A stretch of DNA of 64,000 bases from Aspergillus flavus (GCF_009017415.1 NC_092410.1:248001-312000); one strand, 5' to 3'. Positions 24,057 through 35,909 are shown, counted from the first letter of the stretch. Program-made: numbers and translations. The notes: generated from the letters alone by a model not told the origin.

Positions 24057-25117
24057 CTGAGATCACAACTTTTAGAGCTGTAGCAGTAGAACAATGAAAG
24101 AATATGAGATGACAGGGTTTTGGGAGATGCATCCTGATGGAGATGAGCATATGTATTGAGCGCTGACGTGGTCTTTTTATACTACTGTGATGTCTTCGTC
24201 ATTGCAAAAGGGTGACACATTTAGAATCGGCTCCCTGTATACAGTGCTGCATAATTCAATGATCGTGGCATAAATCTGGAAGAGCTAGCCGAAGTCCCTA
24301 GCACAATTGCTGCGGTCTGATCAGTCTCAACACTTTTTGTTTGGCATGTTCCTCTAGCACTCGGAAATGTGAGCTTTTCCACGAGTCTGCGGCATAGCAT
24401 AGCATTAACCAATAGAGGACAGAAAACTAGACCTCTAAATCAGTGTACATAAAGTAGAAGAGTCAGTGGTGTATTCAACGACCAATAGGAAACAGTGGAC
24501 GAGAGGTGAGTTCGCGAAATGTATCCGCCATTGGCTGGGAAAATAGTGCAATCAGTACAAGATTTGTGAATAAGTTGTGCTTATCAGAGATGTAGGCCTT
24601 AGCCCAATCAGAGCCCCCCATATTTGCCGACTGCTCCCATTTAGGTCCGAGCACCAAGATTGAGACCAATCGATAGGGTGCATTTTGCCGATATCAGATC
24701 TGTGGCTGAAGAACTTTTGTTTCCAGTGGCTCTCCAGGTGCTCCGCGGGAACATACACATTCGATAGGGAAACCCTTCAAGATATCGAGGGAAGCTTATG
24801 TGTATCTATAGGATCTATAGGATCTATAGGATTAGGATCTATTCTTGTTGCCACTATCTGTAACGCTAATTCGCGAGTACCGCAGATGTCAAAGACGGCT
24901 AGGAATTGTTTTGTTATCTCAACAATAGGTAATATGGTGGCGATAAGATTGTTGATGGACTACTGAACTTTGTGAGCACTTTAGATGTGAACCATTATTT
25001 CTGAAGGTCTGGATATAATTCAATTGATTGCTCTACCTCTGGCTCTTCTTTGGCAAAAGCCTAAAAGTATTATCAAAAATTACAGCACTTACCATTGTTT
25101 TGAGGTCTGCTGTCAAG
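24057..25117. other. Intergenic, about 1 kb, short tandem repeat
   Basis: It holds promoters of the flanking genes. A 9-nt unit (atctatagg) is repeated about three times at 24805-24831 and followed by a degenerate copy. No gene is supported, apart from a possible missing first exon of the M20 gene at the left end. Confidence 0.5.
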
Positions 25118-26975
25118 ATGGGTACTGAGAAAGAACCGCACAATGACGACGAAAAGGCTGTCTATGCGACACAGGAGACAGAACAAGATTTGAGTACAGG
25201 AGAATGTACTGACTTCCAAGTGTCCCCGGAAGCAGAGCGTCGGCTGCTCCGGAAGCTAGATCTTGTGTAAGTGATGAATGGTTATGAATCACTCCCAGAT
25301 CCGAAGCTTCACGTTCTAAGACAAATCAGTATGCTTCCAACAATGGGCATTTGCTACATGCTGCAATATATGGATAAACTCGCACTTAGTCAGGCAACTC
25401 TTTTGAATTTGCGACAAGATCTTGTCAGTAGACTGAGCGTGGTATTCTACTCTCCTTGTTAACAGCCTGGCAGGGTCTTATTGGCAACCAGTATACTTGG
25501 TGCTCCGTCGTCTTCTACTTCGGTTATCTTGCAGGGAGTATACCTACATCCTACTTGATGGTGCGTCTTCCTCTAGGGAAATACGTGTCTACATCGGTGT
25601 GAGTTTCATGAACTATTGAGGCGGTCGCAGAACAGACCTGACGATATTCAGATTTCTGTGGGGTGGAATCCTCATGTGCCATGCAGCCTGCCAGAACTAC
25701 GGAGGATTAGTTACTGCTAGATTTTTCCTTGGCGTTGGTGAGGCTGCAGTTGCTCCAGGCTTTGGTCTCATCACAGGAATGTTTTACAAGAGAGAAGAGC
25801 AGCCAGCACGGTAATGGTTCACCTCTCAGAGTACCCGATAGTAGAGAATATGGGTTACTGATCTGACACTCCTTTCTGTAGACAAGCAGCCTGGTTCATC
25901 GGTAACTGTATCGCGAACATTATCGGCGGTGTCGTCGCATGGGGAATTGGAAATTCGGCGTCGGGACTGCAAAGCTGGCGCCTTTTATTTCTCGTGCTTG
26001 GAGGCATCACCTCGGGTTATGCCCTCATCCTCTTCTTCATTCTCCCCGACTCCCCCGCCAAAGCATCTTTCCTCTCGGAGTCCGAACGAACAATTGCAGT
26101 ACAGCGAACACTCCAGAACAAGACTGGTTCTGCAGCGGTGACGGAAGAATTCCTTTGGGATCAAGTGATCGACGCTATACTGGACCCCCAGGCCTGGCTC
26201 CTCATCCTGTACACCTTCTGCGTGAATCTGGCGAATGGTGGACTTACAAGCGTGTGTTAACTCGGTGCCAGGAGACCCCAAAACCCATGACTGACATAAC
26301 TCTAGTTCTCCACAATTATCATCGCAGGCTTTGGGTACTCGAACTTTGAGTCCCTGTTGCTGCAGATGCCCATGGGACTTTGTCAACTTATATTCTTGAT
26401 ACTGACCGCACTCATCGCAACCTACATCCGATCCTCGCGTATAATGTCCATGATTTTGAACGTAGTAGTTTCCGTCATTGGAGTCGTTCTAATTTACACG
26501 CTCGATGACTCTCAAAAGGTTGTCAAACTGGTCGGCCTGTGCTTTGTTGCTACATTCGCTGCTAATATCCCACTGAGTCTGAGTATCATCACCTCGAATG
26601 TCGCGGGAACGACCAAGCGGAGCATGCTCAGTGTTAGTCTTTTCATCGCTTACTGCGTGGGCAACATTGTGGGGCCACAGTTCTATTACGCTTCACAGGA
26701 GCCAGTTTACTCGGTATGTGCTCTAGCCATCTCAGATTATATTGTGCTTTTCACTTATCAATTCACGATAATAGAGTGGGATCGAAGCGACTGTATGCGG
26801 GCTGGTTCTTGGAGTATTCTTCCTAGGCTGTTTATTCGTCTACTATATCTGGGAGAACAAGAGACGGGATCGGCGACATGGAGTGATGAACGAAGGGCTT
26901 GATGTTCATGAGCTCGTCGAGGAGCAGAACAGGAAAACTGATAGGCAGATACCTGGGTTTCGCTACACCATTTAA
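25118..26975 (+). CDS. MFS permease of the allantoate (Dal5) / anion:cation symporter family
   Basis: Seven exons fit: 25118..25266, 25330..25423, 25474..25598, 25652..25810, 25882..26251, 26306..26713, 26775..26975, giving 501 residues. The start at 25118 follows a CAAG context and begins a polar acidic N-terminus of about 50 residues. About 12 hydrophobic segments follow. Family signatures are LQYMDKLALSQATL, the ARFFLGVGEAAVAPGF stretch, FFILPDSPAKASFLSE before the central loop, and a C-terminal YYIWENKRRDRR. Relatives import allantoate, ureidosuccinate, nicotinate, pantothenate and other small organic anions at the plasma membrane. The substrate cannot be assigned. The neighbouring M20 amidohydrolase on the other strand starts about 1 kb away, so the two are divergently arranged. 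Confidence 0.92.
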
Positions 26976-27261
26976 TATCTTTGTTGTGCAGGAAGGTGAG
27001 AGTGTATCCTTGATCACTCTGGTTTCCCCCTTCAGAATTGTCTATACTCTAGGACTTGGGGTATGCAGTTAGAGACTCCCACTGTACAGTTACAGGTTTA
27101 CTAACCCCAAGGTCCCCAACCTAGATCATTATTCTCAATGGAAGAGTACTACGATGTCGGAACTGTCTTAGATGCTAAGGCTCAAGGGTTTAGGCGGTTG
27201 CCATAGCTAGAGTCTGCTGTATGATATAAGTAGAGTTTGGTGCTACCTTTCCACTTAGGCT

Positions 27262-29720
27262 CTAGGGCCTCCCATCTTTGTGATCAAAAGAAATTGAGGA
27301 AAGTGGAGCGAATGACACGGCGTCGGACCGGTCACGCTCAGATCCTGCTCCTGGATTCGGATCGCCGGTCTCGTCTCTTGAAGTCATTTGATTAGTCGAT
27401 ATTCGAAAGGCTGTTCTGTCCATCTCGTTGACCTACCCGTTGTATGAACATTTCACAACAAGATCTCCCTTATGCCCAAAGAGCGCGTCTTTGAAGAAAA
27501 ACCTACCTTTTGACTAAATGTAGCAAGAAGAATTAGAACTAGTGTCAAACACAGACTCTGTATATACTGTAACATTGTTGTGCTGAATTAACTCACCGGA
27601 AAGAAAAATTTATCCTCTCCCTGAAGTCCATTCTTCAACTCATGAACTAGATTTTCCAGGTTCTCTTTTGCATCCGAAATCCTCTGGGATATCTCTGCAG
27701 CGTAGGAATCGTATCGCAATTCTTGCTTTTTCCAATCAGATTTCACTGTAGGGTCGCCAACGCTGATGGCAAGGCCACCATCCGTGACGTCCTTTAATGT
27801 GAATTCTATCTTCCAACTGATGATTACTTTATCACTATTGACATTAGGGTTTTTATCGTCAGATGAATCGCGATTAGAATACTGTCCACGAGTTCACTTA
27901 CTGTCTATCGATCACAACCGGTTTGTAGAAAGCTGTGTACTCGCCGTGGTAACCATAGTACAGTTCTGTGAAGCCTTCCAGCGCCATATCATTAGTCCCT
28001 GGCATTATACTGAATCGGGAGCAATTGGTGCCTACCCTATTAGTTAGCTAATGGTTAATAATGCCTCGATTGAAGGGGGCGGCTTACATGTTGCCACAAA
28101 ATCACAGTTTCCTCTCCTGTCGTCCCATGCGGTTGGCCTTTTATAAGCATACCAACACAGCGCCCTGCCATCTAATGGGGTAAGGGAATGGCCCGATGAT
28201 ATTTGGAAATCGAGTATCGTCGACGGAATGGACTCATGGAATGAGAGGGAGAAGTTCCGATCTGCATCCTCGGGCTGGTCGTACCCTTTTACGTTATCGC
28301 CAATTAAAAACGACGCAATGAAATATACCCAATGGTAGTACATTTGATCAAACCCAGACACCTGCCAGTGATGAGAGGTGACAGTCATGCTTGCACTCAT
28401 CATGCGATTGATCTTGCTAAGTCTGGGCAAGAACCATTCGTCAAGGAACCTTTGCCTGGCGAGGACGTAGCTGGCAAACTCCGCAATTCCCTCTTGACTG
28501 GGGTCGGTTCCATCAGTCCAGTTGCCGGTTACGTTCAGATATTCATCGTCGCCACCGGGAAGAGGTTTGGAGTCGGTCATTTCCAAGTATAAGAGGTAGT
28601 TGAGTCTCCCAGTGCCCTCGAAGCCGGGGTCCACCGGTCCGGTCGCATCGCTCCAGGGATAGGTCTGAAATCTCAACGCCGTCGGTTTGAAGGTGGGATC
28701 CTGGGCCCCTGAAAGGATTCTCGGTTATCAGGCAACTAGTATGTAACCTGTAGGTCCAGTGGTCCCTTACCTGAATTTAGCACCGCAGTAAAGCCAATTT
28801 GTCCAGCGTTCGCCTCCTTCAGCTTTGTGTCGATTGATTTTTGGAACAACATCTGAACGTTTTCAAGTACTTCGGCATCAAGGACGCGCGATTTACCAAG
28901 CTCCCATCCATCGGGTCTCCAGTAATTCTCAGTTGGTTGGGCACCGCGAGGAGGAGTGGGAACATCCATATCCTTGAGGATCCAGTCATCATTTGTCCAA
29001 ACACCAAAGTCAGAATCGCCAATATCTGGGTGATTTGTCTGTGCAGCTATGGCCTTCAAGTCAGCTGGAGACCATCTACGGATTGCATGGATTTGAGGCA
29101 CGTACTATTGAAGTCGAGAAAAAGTTGCCTAATAGAATAGTCACCTGGCACATGGCCCATCAAGGTACGAACTCTCTGATAGTCCGGTGACTCGTCGTCA
29201 ATCTCGACCAGTGCCAGATCTATTGGACAGGCGATTGTGAAGTTCTTCAGGCTGAAGGAAGTAACTGATTCATCGTCGTTGTCAGGTGAAGCGTATACCT
29301 TCATGGTGGATTGTCGCAGCAGCATGCGAAAGGTACAGCTTGTTCGGTTGCCAGATGAATAATCGATTCTTACTCGAGTGGCTCCAAAAACAGAATCATA
29401 GAAGCCTTGTTTGCCATATTTACTGCCAAGGGCGACGTCTGTCGGTTCACCGAACCCTTTACTAACAGCATAGTCGTATTGGGCTTGAAGTGCCCCGTTG
29501 ATGGAGTATTGCGTTCTATTGGTGTAAGCCTTGTAAGCCAGTGCTGAATAGGTGTTTCTCTATCAGCAACTTACAAAGCCAATATTTGATCGAATTTACC
29601 AATCTTATTATATGCAGCACCAAGATTAGCCCTTATCACTTGAAAGAAAGGTAGTTGGTTCTTTTTACCGAGGCTTTCCAGACTCGATCGTTCGCCATAT
29701 CGAAATGTTAGAGCTGGGGT
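27262..29720 (-). CDS. Large multi-exon protein of unknown family, 5' end unresolved
   Basis: Seven exons join with consistent phase: 29543..29152, 29104..28771, 28708..28088, 28031..27902, 27834..27597, 27513..27437, 27376..27262 (TAG). A further 5' exon ends at 29600 (AAYNKI|ALAYKAYTN across GTAAAT...TTCAG). Its start is unclear: an ATG at about 29700 is in another frame. The product exceeds 640 residues. I see no signal peptide or clear membrane segment. The protein looks beta-rich. Notable stretches are GRLNYLLYLEMTDSKPLPGG, a tryptophan/tyrosine-rich FDQMYYHWVYFIASFLIGD, WKIEFTLKDVTDGGLAIS, a coiled-coil-like EISQRISDAKENLENLVHEL, then GRFFFKDALFGHKGDLVVK and a polar tail. I do not recognise the family. 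It lies divergently to the equally unassigned gene at 31051. The 47-nt intron at 29151-29105 uses an unusual GTGCCA donor. Confidence 0.6.
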
Positions 29721-31050
29721 AGCAAGGAACCACCAAATGTAGATAACACGAGAGAGCTGGTGCGTAAGATTTATTAATGACAGGCTGGTAGAAATTTGAC
29801 AGATATAAGGGGCCCAGTGAAAGCGAACTGTGTCACCAAAAAAAGAAAAAAAAAAATGAATCATTTCCCGATACGCACAGCTCGTTCTCTCTGGAGCAGC
29901 TGAATCCGCGTCCACGTTCTCTACATGTTGCATAAAGTCCTTTCGTCATTATGTTAGGCATCTATGCAGATATCAGTATACTACGTGCATACCCCTCTGC
30001 CAGAGTTGGCTACTGCGGGCATTGTGCTTGTGTACTTCCTATATCCTGCACCCATCAAACCATTAACTATCTAACACTGCTCCACTCACACTTAGGACTA
30101 CATATGACCTACAGAGAAAAGCCAGCTGTCACCTTATTGATTGGCTGGTATATATTATATTTTTTTCACTATACGGTGAGGGTGATGTGTAGGCAAATTC
30201 TAGAATAGTCGCCAGATGATGGGAGGTTAGAGCTAACTACACCTGTTAGGATCAATAGCAAGTGACCTTATCTAAAGAAATACGCCGACAGGAAATAATC
30301 GTGATTACAATGGTGGGATTCATTCGGGATGAGTTGGCTAGCTGGCTGTGGAGCCTTGCAAGTAGTCTGCAGTCCTCTTGCATATTACCCCACTGGAAAG
30401 TGGACATGGCTTGTACCATGCATGCCAACTCATCAAGAATAACAAAACTTATGTAGGTGACAGGTATGTCAAAGTAGAAGAAGGGTGTGTGATGAAGAGT
30501 TGCATGAATAGAGTGCAGCGTACTTATTCTGCAGTGGAACTGATTCACCCAACTGGTGTGGCTGGCTGAAGGCCGTTCGGTATCATCTGCTGTCATTTTC
30601 ACTGCAGATCTTATATTGAATATACACACAAACATCCGATCTTAGTGTGAGCTCAGTGTGATAAGTGGGCATATTGCTAGGATGTTACTCTACGTTCAAT
30701 GCCCCCTCCCCTCACCCCTTCGTTTATCGTCAAGAATATACGCATTTTGTTACATTGGCTAAGGGTCGCCCCTTGGGCTTGCAGTTGAGTTGACGTGTCA
30801 TGAGGGGACTCTCTTCAGCTACTGCTACTTACAACTCATGACGTGGCAGACTACCTACCCCTGACTCAATTGTTTACTTGCAAAGTTGGATCAAGTGGGC
30901 GCATTCAACTATTGCGTCTGAAGCAGAGATTTTGCGTTTTCCTTTCAACTAAGTCAATGTTTATATTGTTGTGTTCCTCTTCTTCTACCTCTTCTTTCAT
31001 TTTCCTTCTAGACATAACTGTGCTTATTTTATCATCATTACAGCTTTATT
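29721..31050. other. Shared upstream region of two divergent genes, about 1.3 kb
   Basis: This region probably carries both promoters and the missing first exon of the minus-strand gene. A TATATTATATTTTTTT stretch lies at 30150-30166. The 100 nt before the plus-strand ATG are pyrimidine-rich (TTCCTCTTCTTCTACC near 30976), as is common in Aspergillus leaders. No separate gene is supported. Confidence 0.45.
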
Positions 31051-34000
31051 ATGGCCTACACACGGGTCGATGCTGAGCTCATGACCAACTATGTGGCAGC
31101 GCGTAATGTGCCAGCTGGGAGCCATTTTATAGCAGCTCTTGATCAAAATGATGAATTGATGGTCTTTTCACTTTCCGATGACCCAGTGCCCAAGTTTCTC
31201 TTGAGTATGTGTCGCATTCGTCCTAGTCTGCATGCCATGATGGCCGTAATACTAATATATGCGCAAAGTTCGCCAGGATAATGAAGGAGTTCAGTATGAA
31301 TTCAATCTTAATGCCTGCTGTGACATCCCCGAGACCGCGATCATTCAAGCATTTGACTTCCATCAAGATGCAGATCGAACACTGTATCTTGCATTGGCAT
31401 ATCAGCATGATGATCAGGATACTTCTGCTCACCTCATGCTTTCCCAACCGTTTCAGCCATCGCTTCTCCAGGAAGGTGAGATCATTCCAAAGCTTAAAGG
31501 GGAGGAGAAGAAGTTGGGTCCCGTGAAGAGAATTTTTATGGTAGGTTGATGTTTCAACATCCGAATCCCGGGCTGCCTTTGATTGTCATTGCTTACAAAA
31601 TGAATTTAGACTCCAATGCCCACGGTGATCCAGTCCTCTGCAGAATATCCACTCGTACTACTTACCCACGAGAATTTTGACCAGTTAACCTCATGGGGGG
31701 ATGACATCACAGAAGTCATCGTCGAACCAAACCTCACAGGCTGGTTCACCAGCAACGCGTTGTCGACCCCAGTGAATGTAGCAAGAGTTCTTGATATAGC
31801 TACCGCAACCAATTTCCATGGCCAGGGCATCTTTGTGCTCTATGAAACCAGCTCTGGGGAATCCAGGGTCTATGGCCAGTTTCTCAAGCCTGATGACCAG
31901 TCTTCGGACGGGACTATCTTCCGATTCCAGACAGAAGTGCAGTGTCCATCAGGTACGTCTCGGCTGCTATGCTCATACAAATTAATAGTTAACGTCCTAC
32001 TAGACACCCAGGGCCTTTCTACCGCTCGGGACAGCCGGAAGAATTCCGCTCTACTGCTTGGATCCTCTTCCGGTCTTCACTATTTAGATGCAAACCGAGC
32101 GGTCGATAAGAATGCTACGCCGGAGCTGATAAGTAGAGAAGATGAGATTCAGGGCTGCAAGTCGCTGAAGATTGTCCAGGACGACAATTTGCTAAGCATC
32201 TGGTTCACCTCTGGCATTGACCAACTCGGCTATATTCGAGCCACGGTCACCGAACTTGCGGATAAAGCCCTACAGAGACCAGTCCTGTTGATGACAGCGG
32301 GAGAGTCTACCTCCTTTGCTCCTTTGATTATAAAACCCTGCTCTAGGAGAGGAGATGTCGCGTGGCAAACACTCGTGTCAAATGATTACTACGGAAATCT
32401 CACATTGTTGGAACAGGCTACAGACCAAGGCTTATGGAGGGCCAAGCCTTATTACAGTAATGATGAGACTGAAATCTACCCTGTAGAAAGTTTTTCGATG
32501 ACTATTACTGCGTTTGACAAGGATCACTCTCCTCTGAGAGACAGCTCAGTGCACATATCTGCCGCCTCAGCTGTGACAGGCCTCCTCAATGGCAGGGCAG
32601 TAACTTTGACAGGTTCGGGCTTCTGGTATAAGGCTGATAGCGAAGGAATGCTGAATTTGATTATTCCGACCAAGGGCATCGCATCACAGTCCCTTACCAT
32701 TGACAGTATTCAAAACGCTGACGGAGATACTCTTGTCACTGAAAGAACACTTCTCGACCCAAATAGAAAGGTTATGAATCGCCTAGAGGAAAAGCTTAAG
32801 TCATTCAGGTCGATAGAGGACCTTAAGGATGCTAGAACCGAGGACGGTGAACTTCTCTTCAATCCAAATGACATGCCGAGCGATGAAGACCTTCAGAATG
32901 GCCTCCAGTCCTTTCACCTTCTTTGTGAGGCTTATAATCAGCTTCCCGCAGACGGTAGCTCCCCTGAGATACGACCTGAAGGGTGGTTCGATTGGGCCGC
33001 AGAGGCATGGAACTGGGTGAAAGATAGGTTCAGAGATGCGCGCGATTGGTTTGTGGATACTGCAGGTGAGCCATCTCATATTTCCAAGCCAAGATGAAGT
33101 TGAGTGAAGCTTATAGAACGACGATTAAGGCAAAGTCTGGAAGTTTGTCTGCAATATCGCAGGCGAAGCCTTTGAATTTGTGTTGGACACCATTGAAAAG
33201 ATCGGAGAGGTCCTTACATGGGTGAGTTGGGTCTTCTTTCAAACCTGGGACATAAAGGAATAGGCTGACCCGCCCTATATAGATATGGAACAAACTAAAA
33301 GTAGCATTTGAATGGCTTATCAAATTCATTGGATTCTTGTTCAATTGGGGTGATATCCTGAAGACAAAAAACCAGATTTCCTCGTTGTTAACGACTGGCT
33401 GCGACCTAGTGGCCAACAAACTGGGTGACGCTGCTGGAGGAGTAGATCAATTTTTCGCCCGCCTTATTGAGAACATTGACGATTTGGGTGTTGAGCAAGA
33501 TGTCGAGGTCTCGCCGGGTACAGGGAGCGATAGGAGCGAATCCTCTACTGTTCGAGATGCTCAACTCAGTACATCTGTCAATTGGGCCCCAGAACGCATG
33601 AAGAACGGAGGCCTGAAATCGTCCAACGCTGTTAAGTCTGAGAGTAAGTCTTTATACCTAAACCAGTTAACAAAGGATGCCTGAGACTGATGGTGCCTGT
33701 CTAGATGACCCAACCGACGACGCGGAGAAAACCTGGGCAGATATATTCGAACCTGCACTCTTGGGAATTATGGATGCTGCCATTGAGGTTGGTGACAGCA
33801 TAAAAGACCTCTGGACCAGTAAAGGTTCCATCTCAGCCTCCAGCTTTATGGATATTGGTAAAAACCTCCTTAAGCTCGCTGTTGAAACAATTCGAAGATT
33901 GGTCGTTGCGATAATTCAGTCCTTCGAAAAGCTGGTTCACGAGGTGAAAGACATAGGAAACAAGCCAATCAAAGTTCCGGTTTTTAGCGCTCTATATAAA

Positions 34001-34882
34001 CTAATAGCACGCCATGAGCTGACCATCTTCGACGCCATCTCCTTGCTCGTTGCCATCCCAACAACGATTTTCACTAAGCTAATTATCGGGCAAACTCCCC
34101 CAATAATCGACAATCTAGATGCAGCATTGCTAGACAAGCTTCTCTTCGATAGTGGGTCTGTGCCTCCTCAGGTACAGCTGGATTTTAACACCTTCACCAC
34201 CAGCCTCACAGTTACGACAACAATGGTCAAAACAGTCACCAACCTTATTAAGTACTTTTATACACTAGCCACCAAAGGCAGTGGTGGCGCTCTGAAAACA
34301 ATGACTGCAAGCCGCTTCATCCTATTATTTTCTGTCTCTCTGGATATGTTCAGCACCCTTAACTCATTTCCGACAGACGCTTCGTTACCAGGGTTAGAGT
34401 ATAGGCAATGGGTATGTACATATCCTCATTTATAACATGGTACCATTCTAACGGCCCTCTAGATCAGCTACCTATCACTGATCCGCGGGGGTGCCAATAT
34501 CTTTGCCAGCTTTGTCTCGGCGGATGCCAAGGGTTCTGGGACCGCCAGAGACAAGGTTCTACTTGTCCTTGATCTGGCCACTTGCCTTACAATCTTTGGA
34601 CTGTATCAAGCGGTTGGAGCTGCGGAAATTGAAGCTGGTTCATCGTGGGAGGATTACAACCTGGAGAGTACTATTACTGGTATTCAGGGGAGCGTGCTGA
34701 ACGGAGTCTCCGGTATAGGTTACTTCATTGCCTACATGTTCCAGGAAGAGGTTCCAGTCAGCGGTGTTGGTCTTGCGATCCTCGAGGCAGCGACTGGAGG
34801 TCTAGCTGCTCTGGAGGGCATTAAATGGAAGATCGACCACGATCGCCAGAAGAGGTGCCTTTTGATTCCCGCGGCGTACTAA
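31051..34882 (+). CDS. Large protein of unknown family: beta-propeller-like N-terminus, Ig-like middle, helical C-terminal half
   Basis: Eight exons fit: 31051..31204, 31269..31540, 31610..31952, 32004..33065, 33130..33221, 33283..33643, 33705..34411, 34463..34882, giving 1136 residues. Residues 1 to about 425 contain repeated beta-strand blocks (HYLDANRA, LLSIWFTSGIDQLGYI, GNLTLLEQATDQGLWRA) like a propeller. About 430-530 resembles an Ig-like domain (FSMTITAFDKDHSPLRDSSV). About 585-680 holds amphipathic tryptophan-rich helices (GWFDWAAEAWNWVKDRFRDA, KVAFEWLIKFIGFLFNWGD). The rest is helical, with hydrophobic stretches near 850-900 and 1010-1100 (AVGAAEIEAGSSW, VSGIGYFIAYMFQEE). There is no signal peptide. 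I cannot name a family. The 51-nt intron 31953-32003 is stop-free and a multiple of three. Membrane association of the C-terminal half is an inference. Confidence 0.75.
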
Positions 34883-35506
34883 ATACCAGAAATTGGATCT
34901 TCGTACGAATTGAACAAGCTTAGAGTGTCTTTCGGGGCGGGTTTCCAAAGGGCTGACCCGAACCCGCCCCGAAACACACTCTAGCCCTGAGCTAGTCCTG
35001 TTCCGGAAAGGAAAGTCGCAAAGTTTCTAAAGAAGAACCGTTCACTAGCGGTGGGAATAGTAATGGTGGTAGTTGTACATATAGATATCCTGAGACTCGG
35101 GCTTAAGCTTAGGGGCTGCAATGCCTAAAGTTAGCGGGGTAGTACCTAAACATCATTAGGGACACGGTGCTTAAAAATAGAATAAGTCTCTTGCTTACTC
35201 CGGAGCGGTAAAATGATTTGGCGCCAGTAAATATCGTCGGACACGGACTAGTGATATTCCGGACAGGTTGCGCAGTATAATTCTTACTCCAAATTACCCC
35301 GCTATCCTATTAGAGCAAGTAATGAAAATCCACAGTTTGGAAGTGATCAACCGCGGTCTCTCTTTGTCATTCTTCTTGTTCCTCTCCTCTTCAGGTTTCT
35401 CCCATTAGCATTGCTTTCAACTGTATCTCTGATCTCCTTTGCTTCACACTTGCGTGTTCCTCCGATCTTCTATCCATACAACCAGCTTCCATCCACTTCT
35501 GACAAG
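34883..35506. other. Intergenic, about 620 nt, with a hairpin
   Basis: A near-perfect inverted repeat at 34921-34983 (separate entry) follows the upstream stop codon by about 40 nt. The remainder is the thioredoxin promoter and a pyrimidine-rich leader (35360-35410). No gene is supported. Confidence 0.5.
34921..34983. repeat. 23-bp inverted repeat forming a long hairpin
   Basis: Arms 34921-34943 and 34961-34983 are reverse complements with one mismatch. The GC-rich core is TTTCGGGGCGGGTT and the loop is 17 nt. The GC content contrasts with the AT-rich flank. It could be a small MITE-like element or a relic of a transposon end. A role in transcript 3' processing is possible, since it lies just after the 31051-34882 gene. 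Confidence 0.7.
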
Positions 35507-35909
35507 ATGGGTGTCACTGAGATCAAGACGTATGTTGATTGTTTTGTGCGGACTGTGTCTCACTTCCTTCTTTCGGTGACTAACCAATTAATTCTCTCTG
35601 GTCAGTCCTGCTGAATTCCAGGAAAAGGTCATCGACTCCAACGAGCCTGTCGTTGTCGATTTCTTCGCTACCTGGTGCGGTCCTTGCAGGATGATTACCC
35701 CAGCCATCGAAAGGCTCAGCAATGAGAACCAGGGCGTCAAGTTCTACAAGGTAGACGTTGATGGGCTTAACACGGTCGCGGCCGACTTGGGTATTGCCGC
35801 CATGCCTACCTTCGTGTTCTTTAAGGACGGCCAGCAAATCAAAGAGTTAACCATCCGCGGTGCCAACCCTGGTGGTGTTCAGAACAGTGTGAAAGCCCTG
35901 CTGGCATAA
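35507..35909 (+). CDS. Thioredoxin
   Basis: Two exons, 35507..35529 and 35606..35909, give 108 residues. The short first exon encodes MGVTEIKT and a 76-nt intron follows (GTATGT...GGTCAG). The active site is FFATWCGPCRM with redox cysteines 32 and 35. The conserved cis-proline segment AAMPTFVFF and the C-terminal glycine pair (GANPGG) are present. It is a standard-length cytosolic thioredoxin that reduces protein disulphides with electrons from NADPH via thioredoxin reductase. No targeting extension is seen in this model. A frame continuous with the first exon extends upstream to 35411, but the ATG at 35507 in the context CAAGATGG gives the usual thioredoxin N-terminus. Confidence 0.96.

Noticed and set aside
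24805..24840. Short tandem repeat as a possible CRISPR-like array or minisatellite gene
   Set aside because: Only about three copies of a 9-nt unit with no spacers, which is ordinary simple sequence.
29571..29933. A 120-codon minus-strand frame as first exon of the 27262-29720 gene
   Set aside because: Only its last part fits the downstream exon. Most of it lacks coding character, so it is not reported as the start.
34921..34983. Helitron 3' end
   Set aside because: The hairpin is suggestive, but no CTRR end at the right spacing, no 5' TC end and no helicase gene were found.
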